Shown: positions 17,029 through 24,426 of the stretch, piece by piece | Numbering within the stretch: the first letter of the stretch is position 1 | Layout: every line of letters begins with the position of its first letter | Assembly (NCBI RefSeq): GCF_903469665.1 | Contig: NZ_CAGKLC010000008.1 | Location: 6,668 to 42,732 of the forward strand | Source of the DNA: Flavobacterium sp. UGB4466 | Lineage (GTDB): Bacteria; Bacteroidota; Bacteroidia; Flavobacteriales; Flavobacteriaceae | DNA length: 36,065 nucleotides | Reading direction: 5' to 3' | Notes under the pieces: model-generated | Seen by the model: the letters and a program-made list of their open reading frames with translations, nothing else | What the model was told of the DNA's origin: nothing | The model's database searches: none | Position numbers and translations under genes: made by a program

Positions 17029-19746
17029 ATGAAAGACGAAGAAGACGATAACATCATTCCGGGCGACGACGAGAATAATTCAGAAGAAAACCTGGATAAC
17101 ATTCAGGAAGGAGATGACGATGAAATTATCGATGTAGATGCCAAACATTTTGAAGGAGCGCATTTTTACGAAAATCAGGAACAGGAAGGTGAAGACGTAA
17201 TTACGAAAGTTACCGGAATGTACAAGGACTGGTTTTTGGACTATGCTTCGTACGTAATTCTGGAACGTGCAGTTCCTGCTATCGAGGACGGATTTAAACC
17301 CGTTCAGCGTCGTATTATGCACTCTTTAAAAGAGCTGGATGATGGTCGTTATAACAAAGTAGCCAATGTTGTTGGTCACACCATGCAGTATCACCCACAC
17401 GGAGATGCGAGTATTGGTGACGCTATGGTACAAATTGGACAAAAAGATTTATTGATCGATTGTCAGGGTAACTGGGGTAATATTTTAACAGGTGACGGAG
17501 CAGCAGCTTCGCGTTATATTGAAGCACGTTTGTCTAAATTTGCTTTAGAGGTTTTGTATTCTCCAAAAATTACCGATTGGGGTGTTTCCTATGATGGTCG
17601 TCGTGCAGAACCGAATAATCTTCCGGTAAAATTTCCGTTGCTTTTGGCACAGGGAGCAGAAGGGATTGCAGTAGGACTTTCGACAAAAGTTTTGCCTCAC
17701 AACTTCAACGAATTAATTGATGCTTCAATTAAAATCTTAAAAGGAAGAGCTTTTACGCTGTATCCTGATTTTATGACGCAGGGTATTGCTGACGTGTCTA
17801 ATTATAATGACGGACTTCGTGGCGGACGTGTGCGTGTGCGTGCGAAAATTGCTCAGCTGGACAAAAATACACTGGTAATCACACAAATTCCGTTTTCGAC
17901 CAATACCTCGAGTTTAATTGACAGTATTTTGAAAGCCAACGAAAAAGGTAAAATCAAAATCAAGAAAATTGAAGACAATACCGCGGCCGATGTTGAGATT
18001 TTAATTCATCTTTTTCCGGGAGTTTCTCCGGATAAAACCATAGACGCGCTGTTTGCTTTTACAGCTTGTGAAACTTCTGTGGCGCCTTTAGGCTGTGTGA
18101 TTGAAGACAATAAGCCTTTGTTTATCGGGGTTTCTGAAATGTTGAAAATATCGACTCACAGAACCGTCGATTTACTTCGTCAGGAGCTGGAAATTCAGTT
18201 AGAGGAATTAAAAAATAAATGGCACTTCTCGACTTTAGAAAAAATCTTCATTCGTGAAGAAATGTACATTGACTTCAAATTGTATTCGGATAGAGAGTCG
18301 CTTTATAAATATTTATACGATCGTTTTGAGCCGTTCAAAAAATCATTCGTCAGAGAAATCAACGATGAAGATTTACAGCGATTGACTCAGATACCGATGA
18401 TTCGTATTACCCGTTTTGACTCTGACAAGGCCGATGATTTTATCGCGAAGTTAGAAGATGAAATGAAGGAGGTAGAGTACAATCTGGAAAATTTAACGGA
18501 TTTTGCTATTGCCTACTTCACTAAGTTAAAAGAGAAATACGGAAAAGGCCGCGAGCGTCAGACTGAACTTCGTGTTTTTGACAATGTAGAGGCTACAAAA
18601 GTGGTCTTGCGTAACACCAAACTTTTTGTAAACAGAGAAGAAGGTTTTGTAGGAACCAGTTTAAAGAAAGACGAATATGTAGCCGATTGTTCGGATATTG
18701 ATGATGTTATTGTGTTCCTGCGCGATGGTACAATGATGATTTCAAAAGTAGATGCCAAAACATTTATAGGAAAAGATATTATACACGTCGCTGTTTTTGA
18801 CAAGAGCGATAAGCGTACGATTTACAACATGATGTATCGTGATGGTAAATCCGGACCTTCGTATATAAAACGTTTTAATGTTACCGGAGTTACACGTGAT
18901 AAAGCGTATGATCTGACTAACGGGACAAACGGTTCACAAGTCGTTTATTTTTCGCATAATCCGAATGGAGAAGCAGAGGTTGTTACTATTTTACTGCGTC
19001 AAATCGGAACCATTAAAAAACTGAAATTCGATATTGATTTTGCTAAACTGGCCATCAAAGGACGTGGATCAAAAGGAAATTTGGTAACCAAGTATCCAAT
19101 CAAGAAAATAGAATTAAAAGAAAAAGGAATTTCGACTTTACTGCCAAGAAAAGTTTGGTTTGATGATACCGTTAAACGTTTAAATGTTGATGCCAGAGGA
19201 GAATTGCTGGGAGAGTTTAAACCAAGCGATAAAATTCTGATCATAAGTCAGGCTGGTAAATTGAAGGTGATTATTCCGGAATTATCGACTCATTTTGAGG
19301 AAGATATGATTGTTTTGGAAAAATGGAAACCTAAAAAACCTATTTCGGCGATCTATTACGATGGAGAAAAAGAACGTTATTTCTTAAAACGTTTCCTCGT
19401 GGAAAATGAGGGTAAAGAAGAAAGTTTTATTACAGACCATCCGAACTCGCAATTAGAAATTGTATCAACAGATTACCGTCCGTTAGCCCAGTTGGTTTTT
19501 GCAAAAGTAAAAGGAGTTCAGAAAGAAGATTTACATATTGATGTTGAAGATTTTATTGCTGTAAAAGGTTTTAAAGCACTCGGAAATCAACTGACGAGTG
19601 ATAAGCTAAAACAAGTAAACCTGTTAGAACCGCTGCCTTATGAAGAACCGGTTGAAGAAGTTCCGGAGAGGGTAATCGCAGACGATGATGACGCCGTTGA
19701 AACAGAATTAGATGATGATGGTCAGATAGGTCTCGTTCTCGAATAA
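17029..19746 (+). CDS. parC: DNA topoisomerase IV subunit A
   Basis: DNA breakage-reunion subunit of topoisomerase IV. The 905 residues contain the winged-helix/tower core, with DGFKPVQRRIMHSL near 87-100, HPHGDASIGDAMV near 122-134, and catalytic Tyr163 in AASRYIEARL, which forms the phosphotyrosine link to DNA. The GAEGIAVGLSTKVLPHN block follows. The C-terminal domain (about 500-870) looks like a divergent beta-pinwheel. Both ends carry acidic tails: residues 1-55 are about half Asp/Glu, and the last 35 contain DDDDAVETELDDD. This long form is what I expect for Bacteroidota ParC. It starts 37 bases after the lipoprotein gene and is followed by a strong terminator. Confidence 0.95.
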   Translation: MKDEEDDNIIPGDDENNSEENLDNIQEGDDDEIIDVDAKHFEGAHFYENQEQEGEDVITKVTGMYKDWFLDYASYVILERAVPAIEDGFKPVQRRIMHSLKELDDGRYNKVANVVGHTMQYHPHGDASIGDAMVQIGQKDLLIDCQGNWGNILTGDGAAASRYIEARLSKFALEVLYSPKITDWGVSYDGRRAEPNNLPVKFPLLLAQGAEGIAVGLSTKVLPHNFNELIDASIKILKGRAFTLYPDFMTQGIADVSNYNDGLRGGRVRVRAKIAQLDKNTLVITQIPFSTNTSSLIDSILKANEKGKIKIKKIEDNTAADVEILIHLFPGVSPDKTIDALFAFTACETSVAPLGCVIEDNKPLFIGVSEMLKISTHRTVDLLRQELEIQLEELKNKWHFSTLEKIFIREEMYIDFKLYSDRESLYKYLYDRFEPFKKSFVREINDEDLQRLTQIPMIRITRFDSDKADDFIAKLEDEMKEVEYNLENLTDFAIAYFTKLKEKYGKGRERQTELRVFDNVEATKVVLRNTKLFVNREEGFVGTSLKKDEYVADCSDIDDVIVFLRDGTMMISKVDAKTFIGKDIIHVAVFDKSDKRTIYNMMYRDGKSGPSYIKRFNVTGVTRDKAYDLTNGTNGSQVVYFSHNPNGEAEVVTILLRQIGTIKKLKFDIDFAKLAIKGRGSKGNLVTKYPIKKIELKEKGISTLLPRKVWFDDTVKRLNVDARGELLGEFKPSDKILIISQAGKLKVIIPELSTHFEEDMIVLEKWKPKKPISAIYYDGEKERYFLKRFLVENEGKEESFITDHPNSQLEIVSTDYRPLAQLVFAKVKGVQKEDLHIDVEDFIAVKGFKALGNQLTSDKLKQVNLLEPLPYEEPVEEVPERVIADDDDAVETELDDDGQIGLVLE

Positions 19747-19757
19747 TAGAAAGTAAA

Positions 19758-19800
19758 AAAGAGGAAGTTTCAAAATTTTGGAACTTCCTCTTTCTTTTTA
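19758..19800 (+). terminator. Bidirectional terminator after parC
   Basis: A stem of AAAGAGGAAGTT (19758-19769) with AACTTCCTCTTT (19782-19793) is followed by CTTTTT. On the minus strand it is followed by TTTTTTACTTT, so it could also serve transcripts arriving from terC. Confidence 0.85.
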
Positions 19801-19851
19801 TGTGTATAAGATCATTTTTTTTATAATTAATTTTCTCTTTTGTTAAGAAGT

Positions 19852-19978
19852 CAACTTTCGGAACGAAATTAACCAAATCCAATTGCTCTGAAAGAGCTTT
19901 AGCATTAGCATGGTGGTAGCACTATGAATGATGATGACAATTATGGGTTACGCCCTGAAAGGGCAAAAGCCTGATCGC
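19852..19978 (+). repeat. Multi-hairpin dispersed element, copy 1
   Basis: About 127 bases with a string of small hairpins: TTTCGGAACGAAA; GCTCTGAAAGAGC; CATGGTG-GTAG-CACTATG (one G-T wobble); and GCCCTGAAAGGGC. It lies in the 555-base gene-free gap between parC and terC. The order matches copy 2 at 20157-20285. Similar CCTGAAAGGGC motifs are common in Bacteroidota genomes as I remember them. The element may be REP-like or transcribed; the strand given is only the orientation relative to copy 2. Confidence 0.7.
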
Positions 19979-20063
19979 AATGAAAAGCACCAGGCATATT
20001 TTGTGTGAGATTTTATAAGAATGGGAGTGGTTTTTTTATAGGATTTTGTAAGGAGTAAAAAAA

Positions 20064-20153
20064 GCTTTTGCCCTTTCAGGGCAATTTAGATCATTAATTT
20101 AGTTCATCGCGCGTTGCGCTATACTTGTGCTCTCGGGCTTTCAGCCCTTTTTG
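20064..20153 (-). repeat. Multi-hairpin dispersed element, copy 3 (inverted, shortened)
   Basis: Read on the minus strand this stretch gives GGGCTGAAAGCCC, then AGCGCAACGCGC followed by GATGAA, then GCCCTGAAAGGGCAAAAGC. This is the same order as hairpins 2, 3 and 4 of copies 1 and 2, with different stem bases that still pair. The first hairpin (TTTCGGAACGAAA) is absent from this copy. Confidence 0.55.
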
Positions 20154-20156
20154 ATC

Positions 20157-20285
20157 CAACTTTCGGAACGAAATTGATGTAAACTGGCAGCTCTGAAAGA
20201 GCTTCAGTAATAACATAGTGCAAAGCACTATGAATAATAAAAAGGTGTTATTGTTTTAGCCCTGTAAGGGCGAAAGCTAAACGCC
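20157..20285 (+). repeat. Multi-hairpin dispersed element, copy 2
   Basis: About 129 bases in the same orientation as copy 1: TTTCGGAACGAAA; GCTCTGAAAGAGC; CATAGTGC-AAA-GCACTATG, where copy 1 has a G-T wobble instead of the A-T pair; and CCCTGTAAGGG enclosed by TTTAG/CTAAA. It ends 16 bases before the stop codon of the minus-strand terC gene, so a terC transcript would contain its complement. Confidence 0.7.
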
Positions 20286-20301
20286 AAAGAGAGAAACTCA
20301 T

Positions 20302-21081
20302 TTAATGTGATGAATGTTTTTTTCGGATTCGCATATTGATAAATTCCACAGCAAGCGAAAACGAAATGGCGAAGTACAAATAACCTTTCGGTACCGCTCC
20401 AATATGCTCACCCGCAAGTGCCGCATTCGATAAGTGCATACTTTCCGTAATCAGCATAAAACCGATCAGGATCAAGAACGAAAGCCCCAGTATTTGAATG
20501 GACGGATTCTTGTTGACAAAATTTCCAACAGGAACCGCAAATAACATCATAACCAGTACCGAAATGACTACCGCCGTAATCATGATTGTTAAAGCACCAT
20601 GAACACCATTTGTCATACCGACAGCCGTTAAAATCGAGTCGACAGAAAAAATCAAATCGATCAGCAGGATTTGCATAATGACATTCGAGAATGATTTTTT
20701 GGCAACAGTTTTAAGTGTTTTTTCCTCCTCGGCATGATGGTCCACTTTTTCGCTGATTTCTTTAGTACTCTTATAAATCAGGAACAAACCGCCCAGAAAT
20801 AAAATGACTGCCTGACCGGTAAAATCTCCTTCAAACCAGCCCCAATGAATGCTGAAAAGAGTTGCTTTCATGGCAATCAGATACGAAATTCCCATCAGCA
20901 GAGCGATACGCATAAACATGGCCAAAAACAAACCAATTCGGGTGGCTTTCTTTCGATCTTCTTCAGGCAATTTCCCCGTGACGATGGATATAAAAATAAT
21001 ATTGTCAATCCCCAGGACAATTTCCAGAAAAGTCAATGTCAGTAAGGCAATCCAGGCATCGGGGTTTAGAAAAACTTCCAT
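20302..21081 (-). CDS. TerC-family integral membrane protein
   Basis: A 259-residue polytopic membrane protein of the TerC family, some members of which export manganese or support metal loading of secreted proteins. About seven hydrophobic helices are visible. The family's membrane acidic residues are present in FLEIVLGIDNIIFISI (about 18-33) and in LLIDLIFSVDSILTAVGM (about 138-155). A cytoplasmic loop at about 107-128 contains HHAEEEK. It begins 34 bases after the stop of a small lipoprotein gene on the same strand, so the two may share a transcript. The C-terminus ends in a basic IRKKHSSH tail. Substrate is not shown by the sequence; manganese is the best guess. Confidence 0.9.
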   Translation of the reverse strand: MEVFLNPDAWIALLTLTFLEIVLGIDNIIFISIVTGKLPEEDRKKATRIGLFLAMFMRIALLMGISYLIAMKATLFSIHWGWFEGDFTGQAVILFLGGLFLIYKSTKEISEKVDHHAEEEKTLKTVAKKSFSNVIMQILLIDLIFSVDSILTAVGMTNGVHGALTIMITAVVISVLVMMLFAVPVGNFVNKNPSIQILGLSFLILIGFMLITESMHLSNAALAGEHIGAVPKGYLYFAISFSLAVEFINMRIRKKHSSH

Positions 21082-21115
21082 ACTAAAGGTGTTTTATAAC
21101 ATTTAAATAGATTAT

Positions 21116-21487
21116 TTACTCAACTCTTACCACTGTACCACGTTGTTTTTGGTCAGAACCCACCATTCCAAATTCAAAAGTATAAGAATCCTTAGAAGTG
21201 GTTAGAATTTTCATGCTGATGGCTTTTTCTTCAGCCATATTTTTTGGATGTTTTTTTTGTAAAATGTATTCGCAATCACTTACCCATCTGATGGTTGAAG
21301 TGTCTGTTTTACCTTCAAAAGTTTCGATTTCGATATTGTCTTTACGTTCAAAAACAGTGGTTTTTTTGACGCCATTTACTTCAAATTCAAATTTGAATTT
21401 TCCGTTTTTAAAATCTTTGCAGTTGTGTTCCGCGTTGTAACAAGACATTAAACCTAATAATGGAAGTAAGAATATAATTTTTTTCAT
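21116..21487 (-). CDS. Small hypothetical lipoprotein
   Basis: A 123-residue protein with a short signal peptide ending in the lipobox GLMSCYNAE (Cys16). The mature part alternates polar and hydrophobic residues as in a small beta-sheet domain (GKFKFEFEVNGVKKTTVFERKDN, WVSDCEYILQKKHP, YTFEFGMVG). I recall close Flavobacterium homologues carrying a misplaced 'DNA topoisomerase IV' label in public annotation; nothing in this protein resembles a topoisomerase, and that label should not be copied if it turns up. Function unknown. It precedes terC on the same strand by 34 bases. Confidence 0.75.
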   Translation of the reverse strand: MKKIIFLLPLLGLMSCYNAEHNCKDFKNGKFKFEFEVNGVKKTTVFERKDNIEIETFEGKTDTSTIRWVSDCEYILQKKHPKNMAEEKAISMKILTTSKDSYTFEFGMVGSDQKQRGTVVRVE

Positions 21488-21507
21488 AATGTAATTTGTT
21501 TTTTTTA

Positions 21508-21589
21508 AGGAGCTGATTCCTGCTGTACGCTATATCTTTTCCGTCTGCCGCGGCAGACATAAAAGGATGCCGCTTCCATCAGGGCTAGG
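21508..21589 (-). ncRNA. Structured dispersed element, copy B (Flavo-1-like)
   Basis: Same plan as the element at 1984-2066: AGC (21511-21513) with GCT (21584-21586); CCTG (21519-21522) with CAGG (21580-21583); TG with CA across the same C/T mismatch; ATC/GGAT with the same bulged G; and an inner hairpin containing the 16-base palindrome GTCTGCCGCGGCAGAC (21543-21558), where copy A has a T/A hairpin. It lies between the small membrane protein gene (stop at 21628) and the lipoprotein gene (start at 21487), all on the minus strand. Confidence 0.55.
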
Positions 21590-21627
21590 GCATTAGTATT
21601 TATAAGAGGTTTTTTGAAGTACAAAGA

Positions 21628-21810
21628 TTATTTATATTTATAATAACAAAAGGATAAAAATAAAAATAGAACTAAAAAGTTTAAAAAAGTCAGAAAAAAC
21701 AAGTTCCTTCTTCTGTTTTCAAAACCTTGTTCTAAAGCCAGTTTTGTTTTGCAGAATCGGATGAGAATCCACCAGCATAATCCGCCAAGATCTGCATGAA
21801 ATTCTATCAT
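21628..21810 (-). CDS. Small hypothetical membrane protein
   Basis: A 60-residue protein whose ATG overlaps the stop of the DinB-like gene by four bases (ATGA at 21807-21810), the usual sign of translational coupling. It has a hydrophobic start (GGLCWWILIRFC), a basic/polar middle (EQGFENRRRN) and a long hydrophobic C-terminal helix (LFFLTFLNFLVLFLFLSFCYY, about 37-57). I do not recognise the family. It is short and could be a chance frame, but the coupling and the membrane-protein composition favour a real gene. Confidence 0.55.
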   Translation of the reverse strand: MIEFHADLGGLCWWILIRFCKTKLALEQGFENRRRNLFFLTFLNFLVLFLFLSFCYYKYK

Positions 21811-22382
21811 TTCAATCGCTTTAATTCATCATCTGTAAAGTTCTTGATTTCTTTTTCTTTGGCAAACTTTTCGGCGTTGTAATTTCCGGATTTATTTTTC
21901 GGAATCGATAAGCTGTCCCAGTCGCCCTTCTTTAATTGTTTGGCATAAAAAACAATCTGTCCGATATGATAAGGATAATGTGCCAGCTGTCTGTTGATGG
22001 CCTCAATAACGGTATGACCTTCGTTTCGGATGTAAATGATGTCTGAAAGTTGTTCCGGGTTTAAGCTGTTTAAGGCATTCAGCAAACAATCCCAGCCTTT
22101 GTTCCAGATCAGCAGGACTTCTTCTTTAGATTGCAGATCATTTTCAAATTCCGAATCGCGATTGCGCCATTCTTTTTCGCCATCAGACGTTAAAAAATCG
22201 GTCCAACGTGAGAGCATATTGCCTGAAACGTGTTTTACAATCGTAGCAATGCTGTTGGTATCTTCATTAAGGGTAACAAAAAGCTGGTCGGGTTCTAATT
22301 GTGCAATGGCTTTTTCTCCCAGCATTTTATAGTACAAAAACTGTTTTTTAACGCTTTCTAAATAGGAATCAGTTGCTTTCAT
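21807..22382 (-). CDS. DinB-like/DUF1572 family protein
   Basis: A 191-residue four-helix-bundle protein of the DinB/DUF1572 superfamily. The likely metal ligands are His51 (IVKHVSGN) and His135 and His139 (LAHYPYHIGQI), the usual three-histidine pattern of these putative metalloenzymes. Some relatives are thiol transferases (bacillithiol or mycothiol S-transferases); many have no known reaction. RWTDFLTSDGEKEWRNRD is a characteristic DUF1572 stretch. It lies 63 bases downstream of the pentapeptide-repeat gene and overlaps the following 60-residue gene by four bases. The sequence does not identify a substrate. Confidence 0.8.
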   Translation of the reverse strand: MKATDSYLESVKKQFLYYKMLGEKAIAQLEPDQLFVTLNEDTNSIATIVKHVSGNMLSRWTDFLTSDGEKEWRNRDSEFENDLQSKEEVLLIWNKGWDCLLNALNSLNPEQLSDIIYIRNEGHTVIEAINRQLAHYPYHIGQIVFYAKQLKKGDWDSLSIPKNKSGNYNAEKFAKEKEIKNFTDDELKRLK

Positions 22383-22445
22383 AGTGATGCATTTGGTTTA
22401 GCGGAAATGAGTTTTTATTTTTTGTCACAAATTCGTGGCAAAAAA

Positions 22446-23018
22446 CTATACAATTTTGATATCGTATTTGTCTAATAGCCCTACAATACCCTGAGTTGAA
22501 AATTGTGCTTTTCGCATAGGGTTAAATTCAGGATCAATTTTATAATTGTAGGCAGTTCTAAAGTCGACGCCTGCCAGTTGTGTATCGTTAAAAATAGCTC
22601 CCTCGAGATTGCAATTGTCAAATAAAGCACTGGTTAGATTGCATCCTATAAAAGAAATCTCGCGCAAAGAGCAGTTGATAAATTTAGTTTTAGGCATTTT
22701 CTTGTTCGAAAAAACAGCATAATCTAAGGTACTTTCTTCAAAATAAACCTGGAATAGAAAATCATCACATTCGTTAAAAGCAATTCCAAGAAGCTTGCAA
22801 TTTTTGAATGTAGCATTTTTCAGACTGGTACCGGACAAACTTGTCATCGACAAATTGCAATCGATAAACTCACAGTCTAAAAAGGTGTTGTAAGCAAAAT
22901 TGCTATTCGAAAAATCACAATTCTTAAAAACACAATCTTCAAACTCCCGATTGTTTATTTTCTTGTCAATATAAGTAACTTTTTCGAAGGTTTTTTGAAT
23001 GTGAATTAGACTTTCCAT
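22446..23018 (-). CDS. Pentapeptide-repeat protein
   Basis: A 190-residue protein built of A(D/N)LXX-type five-residue repeats through about residues 25-155 (CDFSNSNFAYNTFLDCEF, NLSMTSLSGTSLKNATF, NLTSALFDNCNLEGAIF), which should fold as a right-handed quadrilateral beta-helix. Some members (Qnr, MfpA, McbG) mimic DNA and protect gyrase or topoisomerase IV from quinolones; others have unrelated roles. The TAYNYKIDPEFNPMRKAQF stretch near the end with a short C-terminal helical tail is also seen in Qnr-like proteins. A topoisomerase-protecting role is only a possibility. It is co-directional with the DUF6095 gene upstream (46 bases) and the DinB-like gene downstream. Confidence 0.85.
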   Translation of the reverse strand: MESLIHIQKTFEKVTYIDKKINNREFEDCVFKNCDFSNSNFAYNTFLDCEFIDCNLSMTSLSGTSLKNATFKNCKLLGIAFNECDDFLFQVYFEESTLDYAVFSNKKMPKTKFINCSLREISFIGCNLTSALFDNCNLEGAIFNDTQLAGVDFRTAYNYKIDPEFNPMRKAQFSTQGIVGLLDKYDIKIV

Positions 23019-23064
23019 GAGTGTTTTTTGGATTTTCGTGAGTTAGGTACGAGAAGGATGCAAA

Positions 23065-23286
23065 TTAGTCGTTAAATAAACCTTTCATAATGATTTTCAA
23101 TCCGTAAAAAATCAAAAACATAGCGCTTAAACAAGCCACAATTCCAATTCCCAGAACCAGATAATGCCAGTTGGTATGCTGATTCATAAAAGCGTTATAA
23201 ATGAGCGACGGCCCAATAAATAATAAAGGCAATGAACCCGATAAATATTTAATTCCTTTTCCTAATAATTCTTTATTTGTTGCCAT
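23065..23286 (-). CDS. DUF6095-type small membrane protein
   Basis: A 73-residue protein with two membrane helices (about 11-31, KYLSGSLPLLFIGPSLIYNAF; and about 41-67, HYLVLGIGIVACLSAMFLIFYGLKII) and short polar ends. It matches my memory of DUF6095, a Flavobacteriia-restricted family found next to murQ. It starts 117 bases after the murQ stop on the same strand. The function is unknown. Confidence 0.75.
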   Translation of the reverse strand: MATNKELLGKGIKYLSGSLPLLFIGPSLIYNAFMNQHTNWHYLVLGIGIVACLSAMFLIFYGLKIIMKGLFND

Positions 23287-23403
23287 TTTTTTGTTTTCAG
23301 GTTTTGAGAGTTTCAGGTTTTATTGTTTCAAGTTTCAAGTTTCAGGTTTTAGAACTTTACGATTAGACAGGTATAATTTTATTTACATCTGACCTTTTAC
23401 ATC
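23287..23403. repeat. Low-complexity TTTCAAG/TTTCAGG repeat between murQ and the DUF6095 gene
   Basis: Short direct repeats TTTCAGGTTTT, TTTCAAG and GTTTCAAGTTTCAAG fill 23290-23352, and a CATCTCA/CATCTGA block follows near 23385-23415. The latter runs into the murQ 3' end and supplies its last codons and stop. Confidence 0.6.
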
Positions 23404-24243
23404 TCACATCTCACAAATAAACATTTCGCATAAAAGATTATAATTGTCCACAGCATTTCGTACGCTGCCATATTTTTTTAATAATTCACTGGCTTGTTCG
23501 TAGGAAACAGGAATTTCTCCCATAATCATTTTTACACCACGATCTACCAGTTTGATGTTACTCAACTGCATATCGACCATTTTATTGCCTTTTACTTTTC
23601 CAAGCTGAATCATTGCAGCAGTCGAAATCATATTCAGCACTAATTTTTGAGCTGTTCCGGCTTTCATTCTGGAGCTTCCGGTGATAAATTCCGGACCTAC
23701 AACCACTTCAACCGGAAATTGGGCAGTAAGCGCCAAAGGACTTCCCGCATTGTTAGTGATACAGCCCGTAAGGATATTATTTTGATTACAGCTTTCTAAA
23801 CCGCCAATCACATAAGGCGTAGTTCCTGAAGCCGCGATACCAATTACTACATCGTTTTGATCAATATGATTCGCCTGTAAATCAATCCAGGCTTGAGTTG
23901 CATTGTCTTCGGCATTTTCTACGGCACGACGAATGGCAGTGTCGCCACCGGCAATAATTCCGTTAACTAAATCAAAAGGAACACCAAAAGTTGGAGGGCA
24001 TTCTGAAGCATCAACAACACCTAAGCGTCCGGATGTTCCTGCACCTATATAAAATAATCGACCGCCTAATTTTAATTTAGAAACTACCTGTGCTACTAAA
24101 GTTTCAATTTGCGGAATCGCTTTTTCGACTGCATCAGGAACAGTTTTGTCTTCCTGATTGATGTTAATCAGAAGTTCATGGACCGACATTTTTTCTAAAT
24201 GTTCGTATTTTGAGGACTGTTCTGTAGTTTTTGTAAAGGTCAT
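23404..24243 (-). CDS. murQ: N-acetylmuramic acid 6-phosphate etherase
   Basis: Cleaves the lactyl ether of MurNAc 6-phosphate to give GlcNAc 6-phosphate and D-lactate, used in recycling or scavenging peptidoglycan. The 279 residues form a SIS-domain protein. RLFYIGAGTSGRLGVVDASECPPTFG (about 62-87) holds catalytic Glu81, and AVENAED contains Glu112; these match the two E. coli catalytic glutamates. SGTTPYVIGGL and GSSRMKAGTAQK bind the sugar phosphate. It is slightly shorter than the E. coli enzyme, and its last four codons (ICEM) and stop fall in an intergenic-type CATCTCA repeat. A -7 element lies at 24268-24275. No MurNAc PTS or anmK gene is in view. Confidence 0.94.
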   Translation of the reverse strand: MTFTKTTEQSSKYEHLEKMSVHELLININQEDKTVPDAVEKAIPQIETLVAQVVSKLKLGGRLFYIGAGTSGRLGVVDASECPPTFGVPFDLVNGIIAGGDTAIRRAVENAEDNATQAWIDLQANHIDQNDVVIGIAASGTTPYVIGGLESCNQNNILTGCITNNAGSPLALTAQFPVEVVVGPEFITGSSRMKAGTAQKLVLNMISTAAMIQLGKVKGNKMVDMQLSNIKLVDRGVKMIMGEIPVSYEQASELLKKYGSVRNAVDNYNLLCEMFICEM

Positions 24244-24267
24244 TTTTTCGTGTTAATTGAACTGGGT

Positions 24268-24275
24268 CAAAATTA
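24268..24275 (-). promoter_or_regulatory. -7 element for murQ
   Basis: On the minus strand the bases read TAATTTTG, an exact TAnnTTTG match, 25 bases upstream of the murQ start. No good -33 site is visible at the standard spacing. Confidence 0.45.
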
Positions 24276-24397
24276 ATCTTTTTTCTTGCAATCCCGAAAT
24301 TTGGAGCGTAAAGTCATGAAGATTTAGAATATTTTTTTGTTGTAATTTCTGATGAAATGATTGCTCTCTTGAACCTTTATTAAAACAACTAAAACAT

Positions 24398-24405
24398 TAT
24401 ATTTG
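24398..24405 (+). promoter_or_regulatory. -7 element for the AraC-type regulator
   Basis: TATATTTG, an exact TAnnTTTG match, 22 bases upstream of the start codon at 24427. No clear -33 TTTG is seen at 19-21 bases. Confidence 0.45.
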
Positions 24406-24426
24406 TTAAATAATTAAAAATTTGGA

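Noticed and set aside
19852..20285. Remnant of an insertion sequence between parC and terC
   Set aside because: No transposase frame or long terminal inverted repeats; the content is better described as repeated hairpin elements.
22446..23018. A quinolone-resistance (Qnr) gene
   Set aside because: The protein has pentapeptide repeats, but these alone do not show topoisomerase protection, and the topoisomerase genes lie several kilobases away on the other strand.
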